The position numbers and the translations under genes are program-made. From contig CAXXXL010000003.1 in the NCBI GenBank assembly GCA_963666505.2, positions 558,001 to 622,000 on the forward strand: a DNA stretch of 64,000 nucleotides, given 5' to 3'. Position 1 is the stretch's first letter. Each line of letters opens with the position of its first letter. The notes beneath the pieces are model-generated. The model saw nothing but the letters and a program-made list of their open reading frames with translations. It was not told where the DNA came from and made no database searches. Of the stretch, positions 7,646-16,850 are shown piece after piece. Source of the DNA: JABGQS01 sp963666505 (lineage in GTDB: Bacteria > Bacillota > Clostridia > Christensenellales > SZUA-584).

Positions 7646-10264
7646 ATGAATAATTCTCGGGTGCGGTTCATTATATTCGCTGTGCTTATACTGGGGATGT
7701 TTCTGACTCTGGTAGTGCAGCTTGCAAAACTCACTATTATAGACGGAGAAACTTACGCAGAAATGGCCACGGAGCTGGATACAAGGGAAATATCGGTTTC
7801 GGGCGCTAGAGGCAGTATCCTTGACAGGAACGGCTTTCCTTTGGCTTACGACCAAAAATCTTATAATGTTCAGTTTTACCGTGATCCGCTTAAAAAATCG
7901 GAAAATTACCGGGCGTATTATACTTCTATCATAATCGATACTATTGACATAATAGAGAGCAACTCTGGAGAGACTATAGATACATTTTCCATAAGGTATA
8001 ACGAAAAGGATGATGAGTATTTCTTTGACTGGGGTGGCATTTCCGACGAGAACAAGATAAGCAGGGAAGCAAGCTGGCGTAAAAACATGTATGTAAGTAC
8101 AGAAACATATTTGGTTGATGAGGATGAAGAGGCGTATTTTATTAATGAAGACGAAGAGAAAGTAGCATATGTTGTTTCTCCAGAAGAGATATATTTGTTT
8201 CTGCGCAGTAAGTATAAGATACCGAATGAAATGGGATATGAAGAGGCAAGGAAGATATTGTCTATCTGGCAGGAGGTCCAGCTTGCATCATGGGTTGCTT
8301 ACAAGCCTGTAGATATAGCATATAACGTAAGCATACAGACTGTTGCAGAGATAGAGACGCATTCTGTAGAGCTTGAAGGCATGAGCGTAGCTGACAGCAC
8401 TGTAAGGATATATCCGAGAGAGACCGTTGCTGCGCATACCATAGGGTATATGAGCAAGATAGTTAAGGAAGAGAAACTGGATGAGATGAGGGATCTTGGT
8501 TATAGCGTTGACGATCTTATCGGAGTCAGCGGAATAGAGGCTTCGATGGAGTCGTTCCTTTCGGGCAACAGTGCAAAACGGCAGGGTAAGCAGGTGGTGC
8601 AGATAGATAACATGGCAGTTATACAAAACGTGCTTTCGTCAACCGAGCCTTCGCAGGGAGACAACGTAGTTCTTACAATCGATATACCTTTGCAGCTTGC
8701 GCTTGAAGAGTCGCTTGCAAAGAATATACCTAAGATAAAGCAGGATCAGATAGACAGATTCAACGATCCTGAGTATGCGAGGGATTACGAAGACATAGAG
8801 AGCATTGATAAAGTTGACCTTGCCGAAATTGGTGCCGCTGTTGTAATGGATGTTAATACAGGAGAGGTGCTTGCAATGGGCAGCTATCCCAGCTTTGACC
8901 TTAATATATTTACCGGCGGCATAGACTATGATCTTTCACAGGAGCTTTACAATGACCCTACCAGACCGCTTTATAACAACGCTGTTTCCAGCCGTGGTGC
9001 ACCGGGCTCTATATTCAAGATGGTAACCGGCGTTGGCGGGCTTATGGAAGATGATGTTATAGATCTTGATACAATAATAAATTGCAAGGGAGAATATACG
9101 GTCTATACAAGGACAACTTACGGCAAGGCCCCAAGCTGCTGGACAAATAATATTGGGAAGCATCAGAACCAGACGATAGTAGAAGGGCTAGCAAACAGTT
9201 GTAACTATTTCTTCTTTACAGTAGCGGATCGTCTGGGAATAGGAAGGCTTAACAACTGGGCGGATAAGTTTGGGCTGACTTCGCTTACAGGGATAGAGCT
9301 TCCTGAAGAAGTCCCGGGATACGTAGGCAATCAGGATATATTATATAATAATGAGCTGTCGGTAAATGCTCAAAAGTCATCTATTCCTTATCTTGTAAAA
9401 AAGAAGTTTATCGAAATCATCAGGGATATCGGTGAAGAGAGAAATGTCGATTACAGCGAAGATGTGATAAATGAAACGGCAGACCAGCTTTTATATCTGG
9501 CAGGTATAAAGTGGGAAACGGGTGAAGACGACATAACCTTAACTTATGATGGACTTACTATGGGCGATTACATAAGGAACGTGCTTTCCGTAAACCTGAA
9601 AATACCGACAAGCGTTTCAAACAGCAGCCAATGGTTTTATGACATAAGAGACCACATAAATGAGCTTCGATGGACGCCGATCGATTCGCTGTGGACAGGA
9701 GTCGGGCAGAGCGTTACGCGTATTACGCCAATAGCAGTAGCGAGATACGTTTCTGCGCTTGTTAACGGAGGCGCGGTATATGAAGCTCATGTGGTTGATA
9801 AGGTGATGCGGCAGGACGGTACGGTACTGTTTGACCAGCAGCCGGTCGTTTTTGATACACTGGGAGCGCCGGATGAATACCTTGACAAAATAAAAGAAGG
9901 AATGAAAGACGTTGTTTCTGAAGGACAGGGTACTGCTGCTAAGTATTTTAAAGACTTTGAGTATAGAGATGATATTGGCGGAAAGACAGGAACAGCGGAG
10001 GTTTCCCAGATAGACCTTGAGAACAACAGCTGGTTTGTTAGCTTTGCGCCGTATGAGCAGCCGGAGATTGCAGTTGTTGTATATGTGCCACATGGTTTTT
10101 CAGGCGGCTGGTCATCCGGTATAGCTAAAGATATAATTGAGTATTATATGGACGACAGGAAGCTGGTTGCAGAACAGAACATCCCGGATATAAACTCGAT
10201 TTTGCCGGAGAACAACCTGCTTGTACCGGCGCCCGTAGAAGATGAACCGGACGCAGAAGAATAA
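7646..10264 (+). CDS. mrdA: Penicillin-binding protein 2 (class B transpeptidase)
   Basis: A class B PBP of about 872 residues that cross-links peptidoglycan, most likely with the elongation machinery. It has an N-terminal membrane anchor (about residues 6-28), a dimerisation region starting around GARGSILDRNG, and a transpeptidase domain with the catalytic Ser455 in SIFK, the SCN motif at Ser518 and KTG at Lys780. It is longer than usual because of Asp/Glu-rich insertions, one near residues 140-180 and one between the SxN and KTG motifs; such long forms are common in Clostridia. The ATG at 7646 is preferred over an in-frame GTG at 7625, which lies inside the ribosome binding site GGAGAAAGG. 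The tail is acidic. No rodA or mreBCD genes are present upstream, but minCDE follows, as in many Firmicutes. Confidence 0.93.
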   Translation: MNNSRVRFIIFAVLILGMFLTLVVQLAKLTIIDGETYAEMATELDTREISVSGARGSILDRNGFPLAYDQKSYNVQFYRDPLKKSENYRAYYTSIIIDTIDIIESNSGETIDTFSIRYNEKDDEYFFDWGGISDENKISREASWRKNMYVSTETYLVDEDEEAYFINEDEEKVAYVVSPEEIYLFLRSKYKIPNEMGYEEARKILSIWQEVQLASWVAYKPVDIAYNVSIQTVAEIETHSVELEGMSVADSTVRIYPRETVAAHTIGYMSKIVKEEKLDEMRDLGYSVDDLIGVSGIEASMESFLSGNSAKRQGKQVVQIDNMAVIQNVLSSTEPSQGDNVVLTIDIPLQLALEESLAKNIPKIKQDQIDRFNDPEYARDYEDIESIDKVDLAEIGAAVVMDVNTGEVLAMGSYPSFDLNIFTGGIDYDLSQELYNDPTRPLYNNAVSSRGAPGSIFKMVTGVGGLMEDDVIDLDTIINCKGEYTVYTRTTYGKAPSCWTNNIGKHQNQTIVEGLANSCNYFFFTVADRLGIGRLNNWADKFGLTSLTGIELPEEVPGYVGNQDILYNNELSVNAQKSSIPYLVKKKFIEIIRDIGEERNVDYSEDVINETADQLLYLAGIKWETGEDDITLTYDGLTMGDYIRNVLSVNLKIPTSVSNSSQWFYDIRDHINELRWTPIDSLWTGVGQSVTRITPIAVARYVSALVNGGAVYEAHVVDKVMRQDGTVLFDQQPVVFDTLGAPDEYLDKIKEGMKDVVSEGQGTAAKYFKDFEYRDDIGGKTGTAEVSQIDLENNSWFVSFAPYEQPEIAVVVYVPHGFSGGWSSGIAKDIIEYYMDDRKLVAEQNIPDINSILPENNLLVPAPVEDEPDAEE

Positions 10265-10360
10265 TAAGAAGGCAGCCTGTAAATTTTTTTTGAGGATAGG
10301 GCAGGAAACAGGACCGGGTATATAGAAATTTAACTGCTAAGTTGATAATCAGGGGAGATA

Positions 10361-11047
10361 ATGGGGATAACGATAAAAGGAAAAAATGGCGGCGGTTTTG
10401 AAATCGCCGTTTCAGCGCAGACATCGTTTGCTGAGCTGAAAGAAGCGCTAATAGACAAGCTTAGAAGAAACAAGGATTTTTTTGCCGGGACGGACGCTAA
10501 GCTTGTTTTTTCAGGCAAAGAGATGAATATTGCCCAGAAGCGGGACTTAAAACGGCTGCTGAAGATGGATTATGATATCACCGACGTTGCGTTCTGCGGA
10601 GAGCTCAGCGAGCCGGGCAGCCAGGTGAAAGTTAAAAAAGCTCAGGCAAAGGAAAACGTAACTTCGGTAAGCAATGAGATACAGCTTATTACAAAAAACT
10701 ATTTTAATGCAAACAGCATCTTTGTTTCACATACACTCCGGAGCGGCCAGCGGGTCGAGTGTGCAGGAGACGTCGTCATACTTGGCGATGTGAACGTCGG
10801 CGCAGAGGTCATCGCCGGAGGAAGCGTTGCAGTAATGGGCACTCTGCGGGGGCTGGTCCACGCCGGAGCAAACGGCAGGAACGACGTTGTAGTTGCGGCT
10901 ATTGCACTACTGCCGGGTCAGCTGCGGATAAGCGGCAAGATTGCGGTGTTCCCGGAGGATAAAAAGGCGCTTGTTCCGGAGATAGCTGAATTTAAAGAGG
11001 GCAGCGTAGTCATACGGCCGCTTAAAGCCCAGAGAACGAAGAGATAA
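10361..11047 (+). CDS. minC: Septum site-determining protein MinC
   Basis: A 228-residue FtsZ-assembly inhibitor. The C-terminal beta-helix domain (from about residue 125) shows the typical ladder of short Gly/Val repeats, including GDVNVGAEVIAGGSV and RGLVHAGANG, that binds MinD. The N-terminal domain (about residues 1-100) is more divergent. GGGGAG precedes the ATG. It is the first gene of a compact minC-minD-minE set and acts with MinD to block division away from midcell. Confidence 0.93.
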   Translation: MGITIKGKNGGGFEIAVSAQTSFAELKEALIDKLRRNKDFFAGTDAKLVFSGKEMNIAQKRDLKRLLKMDYDITDVAFCGELSEPGSQVKVKKAQAKENVTSVSNEIQLITKNYFNANSIFVSHTLRSGQRVECAGDVVILGDVNVGAEVIAGGSVAVMGTLRGLVHAGANGRNDVVVAAIALLPGQLRISGKIAVFPEDKKALVPEIAEFKEGSVVIRPLKAQRTKR

Positions 11048-11076
11048 AATTATATTACTATATTGGAGGAGCATAT

Positions 11077-11871
11077 ATGCAGAACGTGATTGTGGTAACA
11101 TCGGGCAAAGGCGGCGTAGGAAAGACAACGACTGTTGCCAACATTGGCGCCGGGCTTGTGGATTCAGGCAAAAAGGCGGTGCTTATTGATACGGATATCG
11201 GCCTTAGGAACTTAGACGTGGTTTTGGGTCTGGAAAACAGGATAGTGTATGATCTTGTCGATGTGGTCGAAGGAACTTGCAGATTGAAACAAGCGCTCAT
11301 ACGTGATAAGCGTTTCGAGGGACTGTACCTTATGCCTGCTGCACAGACACGTGACAAGATGGCGGTGAACCCAGACCAGATGAAAAAGCTTGTAGAAGAG
11401 CTTGAAGCTGAGTTCGATTATATAATAATAGATTGTCCGGCTGGAATTGAGCAGGGATTCAAAAACGCTATTGCCGGGGCAAAGTCTGCTATAGTCGTAA
11501 CGGTGCCGGAGGTTTCGGCTGTAAGGGATGCCGACAGGATAATCGGGCTTCTGTCTGCCAGCGGAATTGACGACTGCAGCCTTCTGGTGAACAGGCTGCG
11601 CCCGGACCTTGTTAAAAAAGGAGACATGCTGGCACTAGACGACACACTTGATATAATTGGTATAGACCTTATCGGCGTGGTGCCGGAGGATGAGGATATA
11701 ATCCGCTCTTCCAACTTTGGCGAACCTATAATCACAAATCCGAAGTCGATGGCGGGAAAAGCCTACAGGAACATAACTAAGAGGATACTTGGCGAGAACA
11801 TCCCGATGCTTGATATGGAAAACGATAGAAAACTTGGAGCGAGACTAAAGAAATTATTCTCAGGAAAGTAG
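11077..11871 (+). CDS. minD: Septum site-determining ATPase MinD
   Basis: A 264-residue ParA/MinD-type ATPase. It begins with the deviant Walker A SGKGGVGKTT and ends with an amphipathic basic helix (ARLKKLFSG) that should be the membrane-targeting sequence. ATP-bound dimers recruit MinC to the membrane; MinE stimulates hydrolysis. AATTGGAGGAGC precedes the ATG. It lies 29 bases after minC and 9 before minE, so the three should be one mRNA. Confidence 0.96.
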   Translation: MQNVIVVTSGKGGVGKTTTVANIGAGLVDSGKKAVLIDTDIGLRNLDVVLGLENRIVYDLVDVVEGTCRLKQALIRDKRFEGLYLMPAAQTRDKMAVNPDQMKKLVEELEAEFDYIIIDCPAGIEQGFKNAIAGAKSAIVVTVPEVSAVRDADRIIGLLSASGIDDCSLLVNRLRPDLVKKGDMLALDDTLDIIGIDLIGVVPEDEDIIRSSNFGEPIITNPKSMAGKAYRNITKRILGENIPMLDMENDRKLGARLKKLFSGK

Positions 11872-11880
11872 GATTATATC

Positions 11881-12162
11881 ATGGCACGATTTAGAAAAAG
11901 AAAAAAATCCAGCAGCGTTGCAAGCGAACGGTTGAAACTCGTGCTTATACACGACAGGGCAGGGACTTCTCCGTCTGGTGACATTATGGAAAGTATGAAA
12001 AAGGATATAATTGGTGTTATTTCAAAGTATTTTGATGTTGATGAAGGGTTTTCAGATATAGAAATCAGAAACACCCGGGATGAAAAAGGAGGCAGGGCAA
12101 CAAAGCTTACCGCAGATATACCCATTCGAAGTATTAAAAGCCTTGGCAGAAACAGATATTAA
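11881..12162 (+). CDS. minE: Cell division topological specificity factor MinE
   Basis: A 93-residue MinE, close to the family's usual length. The N-terminal basic stretch and SVASERLKLVLIHDRAG form the MinD-interacting/membrane segment; the C-terminal beta-rich part is the dimerisation domain. It stimulates MinD ATPase and drives pole-to-pole oscillation. The window also encodes DivIVA; in Clostridia with MinE, DivIVA usually serves other polar tasks. Confidence 0.93.
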   Translation: MARFRKRKKSSSVASERLKLVLIHDRAGTSPSGDIMESMKKDIIGVISKYFDVDEGFSDIEIRNTRDEKGGRATKLTADIPIRSIKSLGRNRY

Positions 12163-12174
12163 AATTGCTTTGAA

Positions 12175-12243
12175 GACCGGCTATAGCTTTACGCTCAACT
12201 ATATCTTTTAGTGACCGCAGAAATTTAAGCAGCCGGTTTTTGT
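12175..12243 (+). terminator. Possible terminator after minE
   Basis: ACCGGCT (12176-12182) can pair with AGCCGGT (12231-12237), which runs into TTTTG. The loop is about 48 bases, so the structure is weak. Confidence 0.35.
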
Positions 12244-12338
12244 TTGTACTTTTAAAAAGGTGAAGTTAAAAGCAACTGTTATTTTAGGCTGGAAAATGTT
12301 AATATGTATTAAATGAAGTTTTGTAAAGGGAGAGAGAA

Positions 12339-13679
12339 ATGAGAAGTATCAAATTTGATTTTAACAATGCGATGGTAAAAATGGCCAGCCATGGATTTTC
12401 CGGGGAAGAGCTAGATTCTCCGCTGCTCGGCAAGGCTCATGAAAGGATGAGTTCTAAACACATGGGCTTCAGAAAACTGCCGCTGGGTCAGGAATCTATA
12501 GTGCAGGATATAATTAAAACAGCTGGTGAAATAAGAAAAAAATTTAATTGTTTTGTAGTGCTGGGCATCGGCGGCAGTGCTCTTGGACCGATAGCTGTGC
12601 AGCAGGCACTGGCTCGGGACAGCAGCATGGAGCTTATCGTACTTGATAACGTTGACCCGGAAACAATGAAGAGAACTTTTGATAAACTGGATATTGAGAA
12701 AACCATGTTCAACGTAATAACGAAATCTGGTAAAACGTCTGAAACTATGGCGCAGCTTATGACTGCTGCGAATATGATAGCAAAAAAAGGCTTTAAAATA
12801 AAAGAGCATGTTATTGCAACGACCGATGAAAAAAACGGCAACCTTGCGCTGATAGCTCAAAAAGAAGGACTCAAGACGTTTATTATACCATCGGATGTGG
12901 GCGGCAGGTTCTCTGAGCTTAGCCCCGTAGGGCTGCTGCCGGCTGCGGTGTGCGGAATAGACATTAAGAGTATGCTTGAAGGAGCGGCTTATATGGACAA
13001 GCTCTGCTCTGAGAATGAGAAGAACCCGGCTTCTGTTTTTGCGCTGCTTCACGTGCTGGGTATGAACAAGGGTATGAACGTAAGTGTGATGATACCGTAT
13101 TCGGACAGCCTTAAATATATTTCGGACTGGTATGCGCAGCTTTGGGCAGAATCGCTTGGCAAAAGGGTGGATAACAAAGGCAACGAAGTCTTTGCGGGGC
13201 AGACTCCTGTTAAAGCGCTTGGCGCTACCGATCAACATTCTCAGGTGCAACTGTATACAGAAGGACCTTTTGATAAGATCTCAACTTTTATAAAAGTTGA
13301 GAGGTTCAGGCAGGAGATGCATATACCAAAAGCTTTCGAATATGTAGATGACATTGCTTTTCTATCCGGCAAAACATTTTCCGAGCTTATCAATGCTGAG
13401 TGCGCTGCGACTCAATATGCATTGACAGTGGCCGGCAGGCCGAACTTAGAAATTGCTCTTGAGACAGTTGATGCATACAGCATCGGCGCACTGCTTTATT
13501 TCTTCGAGATGGCTGTGAGCTATGCAGGCGAGATGATGGATATAAACACATTTGACCAGCCGGGTGTAGAGCAGGGCAAACTTGCTACTTTTGCGCTTAT
13601 GGGCAAGCCGGGTTTCGAGCAGCAGAAAGAAAAGATGAACTCACTGCCGCCGAAAGACGAAAAGTGGATAATGGGCTGA
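12339..13679 (+). CDS. pgi: Glucose-6-phosphate isomerase
   Basis: A 446-residue phosphoglucose isomerase that interconverts glucose-6-phosphate and fructose-6-phosphate in glycolysis. Visible family blocks are LGIGGSALGP near residue 70, ITKSGKTSET near 130, the GGRFSELSPVGLLP block near 190, and a C-terminal part containing DQPGVEQGK. The length fits the short Firmicutes form. GGGAGAGAGAA precedes the ATG. It stands between the min operon and a strong terminator and appears monocistronic. Confidence 0.96.
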   Translation: MRSIKFDFNNAMVKMASHGFSGEELDSPLLGKAHERMSSKHMGFRKLPLGQESIVQDIIKTAGEIRKKFNCFVVLGIGGSALGPIAVQQALARDSSMELIVLDNVDPETMKRTFDKLDIEKTMFNVITKSGKTSETMAQLMTAANMIAKKGFKIKEHVIATTDEKNGNLALIAQKEGLKTFIIPSDVGGRFSELSPVGLLPAAVCGIDIKSMLEGAAYMDKLCSENEKNPASVFALLHVLGMNKGMNVSVMIPYSDSLKYISDWYAQLWAESLGKRVDNKGNEVFAGQTPVKALGATDQHSQVQLYTEGPFDKISTFIKVERFRQEMHIPKAFEYVDDIAFLSGKTFSELINAECAATQYALTVAGRPNLEIALETVDAYSIGALLYFFEMAVSYAGEMMDINTFDQPGVEQGKLATFALMGKPGFEQQKEKMNSLPPKDEKWIMG

Positions 13680-13683
13680 TAAC

Positions 13684-13719
13684 AAAAAAAGGACGGGAAC
13701 TCTTGCCCGTCCTTTTTTT
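13684..13719. terminator. Bidirectional terminator between pgi and the GGDEF gene
   Basis: GGACGGG/CCCGTCC (13691-13712) is flanked by seven A residues on one side and seven T residues on the other, so it can serve both convergent genes. Confidence 0.9.
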
Positions 13720-13725
13720 ATGCGG

Positions 13726-15093
13726 TTATTTCGGGATAATGCTGTCTTCATATAATGAAACACGGTTCCTTCCACCCTGCTTTGATTTATACATTGCTTT
13801 ATCTGCAAACTTGACAAGGTCATCAAGTTTTGAAATCTGAGTTTCCGGGAAGGAGACAACACCTATACTGACAGTAACATGTATACGGTTGTCGATGTAT
13901 TTTACATCGTTCTGCTCAATCAGGGATCGGATACGGTCTGCAACGACCTTGGTGTCATGTGTTGAAGCTCCGGGAAGCACAGCGACAAATTCTTCTCCGC
14001 CGTACCGAAGTAGTATATCGTGTTTACGAAGCATTGCTTTTATCATACAGGATATTTCTACGAGTATCTTATCTCCTGCGATATGACCGTATGAGTCGTT
14101 TATCGTTTTGAAATGGTCTATATCAAGCATAAGCAGCCCGAAATGCGTACCGCTTCTAATAGCAGAAGAATATTCCTCCTCCAGCCTCATGAAACCGAAT
14201 CTTCGGTTGTATATACCAGTGAGTGGGTCAATGGCGACAAGGGTCTGAAGCTGGTTGTGTTTTAAAGAGTTGTTCAGCGCAAGAGCAAGATTCCCGCTGA
14301 ACATGTCAAGCTGATTTAGGCTGTGTTCTTCGTGGTCTGTGCTTGCTAGAATAAATACGCCTATAACGGCATTTTCGTTTATTAAAGGAACTATTGTAAC
14401 ACTGCAGGGTTTGATATCAGTTAGAAGTCCGTCAATGGTAATGTCTTCCGGCAGGTCGATGATTTTTGTTTTTTTGGATTTTATTACACCTAAGATATGC
14501 TGATTCTCTTCAAGACCATCTGCATCTTTTATTCCTTCTGAGAACGTCAGCTTTAAGCGGCCTTCTTCAATAACGTAAACTGCGCCAAAAGGTATTCCCG
14601 AGTATTTAAGTATACGCTCCAGAGCTTTCTTCGTAAGTAAATTAACTTCAAGCTCGCTTGAAAGCATATGATTGTATTGCCTTACTGTGCTCTGTGTGTA
14701 CATTGATTCTTCAAAGGCGCTGAGCAGCTGGTTGAAAGCGTGTGCGCACTCGCCGAACTCATCATTTGAATTATCTTCAATATAACAGTCTTGCGTGTCA
14801 CAGAAATGGTCCATATCCTGATTTATTACTGTCTGCAGTTTCTGCTCGACTTTCGTCATAGAGTTTGACAGCCCTTTTAGTTTTCTTCTAACTATCGCCG
14901 TTGCGAGTAATATATTGACCGTACCAACTACCAAGCCGGCAATGACACATATTATAATGAAAAAAGGAGAAAAAGCAAGTTCTTTTGATACGCCGATCAG
15001 CACAAGGAAGGGAGGGAATACAAGCCCGATGAGTATTCCAAAACCAACCATGAAGAAGGCTAGCGTATTAAATACGTTTCTTGATTTTTTCAT
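13726..15093 (-). CDS. Membrane-bound diguanylate cyclase (GGDEF)
   Basis: A 455-residue protein expected to make cyclic di-GMP. Two N-terminal membrane helices (about residues 10-34 and 44-70) lead to a linker, a GAF-like sensor region (about 150-280) and a C-terminal GGDEF domain. The active site reads GGEEF at residues 365-369, and an intact inhibitory I-site RKHD lies exactly five residues before it, so the enzyme should be active and subject to product inhibition. TTGGAGG precedes the ATG. It is not clearly in an operon. The ligand of the sensor region is unknown. Confidence 0.92.
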   Translation of the reverse strand: MKKSRNVFNTLAFFMVGFGILIGLVFPPFLVLIGVSKELAFSPFFIIICVIAGLVVGTVNILLATAIVRRKLKGLSNSMTKVEQKLQTVINQDMDHFCDTQDCYIEDNSNDEFGECAHAFNQLLSAFEESMYTQSTVRQYNHMLSSELEVNLLTKKALERILKYSGIPFGAVYVIEEGRLKLTFSEGIKDADGLEENQHILGVIKSKKTKIIDLPEDITIDGLLTDIKPCSVTIVPLINENAVIGVFILASTDHEEHSLNQLDMFSGNLALALNNSLKHNQLQTLVAIDPLTGIYNRRFGFMRLEEEYSSAIRSGTHFGLLMLDIDHFKTINDSYGHIAGDKILVEISCMIKAMLRKHDILLRYGGEEFVAVLPGASTHDTKVVADRIRSLIEQNDVKYIDNRIHVTVSIGVVSFPETQISKLDDLVKFADKAMYKSKQGGRNRVSLYEDSIIPK

Positions 15094-15162
15094 TTAAACC
15101 TCCAAAAAGAGTCTTGAAAACAAATTCGACGAAAACTCAAAAAAACCTTTGTAAATATTTGC

Positions 15163-15200
15163 AAGTAAAATAAAGGAAGCGGGCTATTATAACCGCTCCC
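15163..15200 (-). terminator. Terminator of thiT
   Basis: On the minus strand GGGAGCGG pairs with CCGCTTCC (8 bp with one G-U; 15200-15175) and is followed by TTTATTTTACTT. Confidence 0.7.
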
Positions 15201-15223
15201 ATTTATTTTTATACTAAGTTTCT

Positions 15224-15946
15224 CTATGCGACAGCGTCTTTTGGGCGCTGCGATTTGAAAGAGTTTATTGCTTTTCTTATACCAGGTATTATTGCGACTA
15301 TAAAGCATATGGCAATGTCGGGGCCAAGGTATGTGAGGTTGTATACGAAAGAGTATACAAAAACACTTTGCCCCTCGGCGTACATCGCAAAGAAAAGCAT
15401 GCCGGATATCGTAGAGACAGCAAGCCTGCCAAGGCCGCCCGCCAGGACTCCGAGAAGGAACTTCTTTCTGAATAGACCGGCAAGCGCCAGCGCCATGAAG
15501 GCAACGCCGTAGTCCATTATTATTTGCAATATCTGGAGCACGGGGCTTTCAAGAGGCGTTATGAAAAGACCTTGAAGCATCTGAAGTAAACCGTACCCGA
15601 GACCCACGATGAGGCCTTTGGGTGTCCCGTAAATATATGCGAACATCATTATCGGCAGCATGCTTGCCGGAGTTATCGAACCGCCGAAAGGCATTTCGAA
15701 AAACTTAAGGTATGAGAGCGCAAAGGCAACTGCGATGCACAGTGCTCCGAACACCAGCTGCCTTGCTGTCCAGCCTCGTTTTGTAAGCCCGTTTTTATCG
15801 CTTTTTTTACGTGCGGCGTTCATAATCAGCACAATTACTGTGACGACAATCGCTGCTACTATAATTACGATTAGCACTGCAATAAGCACTGCCCACCATT
15901 CTAGTACACCGTCTTGATTTGTCAGTAGATTGTTTAACCAGTTCAT
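15224..15946 (-). CDS. thiT: Thiamine ECF transporter substrate-binding subunit ThiT
   Basis: A 240-residue membrane protein. The C-terminal two thirds match ThiT, the S component that captures thiamine for the shared EcfAA'T energy-coupling module. Typical segments are FEMPFGGSITPASMLPIM and IYGTPKGLIVGLGYGLLQ, which carries thiamine-contacting residues in this family. An extra N-terminal membrane helix (about residues 15-45) and a basic loop precede the core, which most ThiT proteins lack. Ecf genes are not in the window. A TPP riboswitch with a terminator lies directly upstream, which supports the assignment. An AAGGAG site precedes the ATG. Confidence 0.93.
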   Translation of the reverse strand: MNWLNNLLTNQDGVLEWWAVLIAVLIVIIVAAIVVTVIVLIMNAARKKSDKNGLTKRGWTARQLVFGALCIAVAFALSYLKFFEMPFGGSITPASMLPIMMFAYIYGTPKGLIVGLGYGLLQMLQGLFITPLESPVLQILQIIMDYGVAFMALALAGLFRKKFLLGVLAGGLGRLAVSTISGMLFFAMYAEGQSVFVYSFVYNLTYLGPDIAICFIVAIIPGIRKAINSFKSQRPKDAVA

Positions 15947-16060
15947 TTAAAATTCTCCTTAAAGTTTGTATTTTTTTTCCGCTTAAGGTAGAATAGAAAA
16001 GTGAAGATTTGACGTTTGTTGTTTGGTTTTCGCACTGTGCATAAGCGGGTTTTTGGCAAT

Positions 16061-16082
16061 AAAAAAACCATGCACCGCACGG
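16061..16082 (-). terminator. TPP-riboswitch expression-platform terminator
   Basis: CCGTGC-GGT-GCATGG forms a 6-bp stem directly followed by seven T residues on the minus strand. It lies just after the aptamer and before thiT. Confidence 0.85.
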
Positions 16083-16097
16083 AAAGTAAACGATTGA

Positions 16098-16192
16098 AAT
16101 CTTGCTTCCCTACGTTGGTACTAACCAACAGGTTCAAAGGGTGGTGCGCAGTCATAAGCGCATCTCAGCCATTCTTGGCCCCCCTAGCGGTT
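16098..16192 (-). promoter_or_regulatory. TPP riboswitch (THI element) aptamer
   Basis: On the minus strand the core motifs appear in order: GGGGGGCC, then GGCTGAGATG, an A-C-C-C-T-T-T-GAACCTG block, and the closing CGTAGGGAAG. These are the conserved TPP-binding segments. With TPP bound, transcription should stop at the terminator that follows. Confidence 0.96.
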
Positions 16193-16198
16193 AAAGGC

Positions 16199-16227
16199 AT
16201 TATAACGCCGGGAAGCATCAAAGTCAA
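16199..16227 (-). promoter_or_regulatory. thiT promoter
   Basis: TTGACT (16227-16222) and TATAAT (16204-16199) are 17 bases apart on the minus strand. The aptamer starts about 8 bases after the -10, as expected for a riboswitch. Confidence 0.8.
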
Positions 16228-16254
16228 TAGGGCGTTGTGCCTGGAGGAACGATT

Positions 16255-16833
16255 ATGTATCATTTTTTTAGTTTTATGGCAAAGATGAAACACATAAAGC
16301 GCTGGGGGCTGATGCGGAACACCAGAGAAGAGAACATACAGGAACATTCTCTTCAGACGGCTATGATATCGCATGCTCTGGCAATTATTAAAAACACCTA
16401 TTATAACGGAAATGTCGATGCAGAGCATGTTATGGCAGTGGCGGTTTTTCATGAAGCCGGCGAAGTGATAACGGGAGATCTTGCAACGCCTATAAAGTAT
16501 TATAACCCGGAGATAAAACAGGCTTATAAAGAGATAGAAAAAGTGGCTGAGAAAAAGCTTATCGGGATGCTGCCAAAAGAGATGGAAGAAGAGTATTCAG
16601 GGCTTATTCTTAGACGAGAGGATGACCAAGAGATATATGCTATAGTGAAGGCGGCAGACAAGATATGCGCATATCTTAAGTGCATTGAAGAGCTTTCGGC
16701 AGGCAATAAGGAGTTTGGAAAAGCAAAAGTTACGCTTAAAAAAGCTATAGACAAGCTTGATATGAAGGAAGTTAAGTTCTTCATGAAGGAATTCGTGCCG
16801 AGTTTTGAGCTTACGCTGGATGAGCTGAACTAA
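16255..16833 (+). CDS. YfbR-like 5'-deoxynucleotidase (HD domain)
   Basis: A 192-residue HD-domain phosphohydrolase resembling YfbR, which removes phosphate from deoxynucleoside 5'-monophosphates. Metal-ligand motifs are visible: EHSLQTAMISH near residue 30, FHEAGE near 65, and an AADKICAYLKC block near 135. The ATG at 16255 sits 5 bases after GGAGGAAC; an in-frame GTG at 16237 lies upstream of that site and is rejected. It is followed 17 bases later by a small NTF2-like gene. Confidence 0.87.
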   Translation: MYHFFSFMAKMKHIKRWGLMRNTREENIQEHSLQTAMISHALAIIKNTYYNGNVDAEHVMAVAVFHEAGEVITGDLATPIKYYNPEIKQAYKEIEKVAEKKLIGMLPKEMEEEYSGLILRREDDQEIYAIVKAADKICAYLKCIEELSAGNKEFGKAKVTLKKAIDKLDMKEVKFFMKEFVPSFELTLDELN

Positions 16834-16850
16834 GCTGCCGGAGGGGCAAG

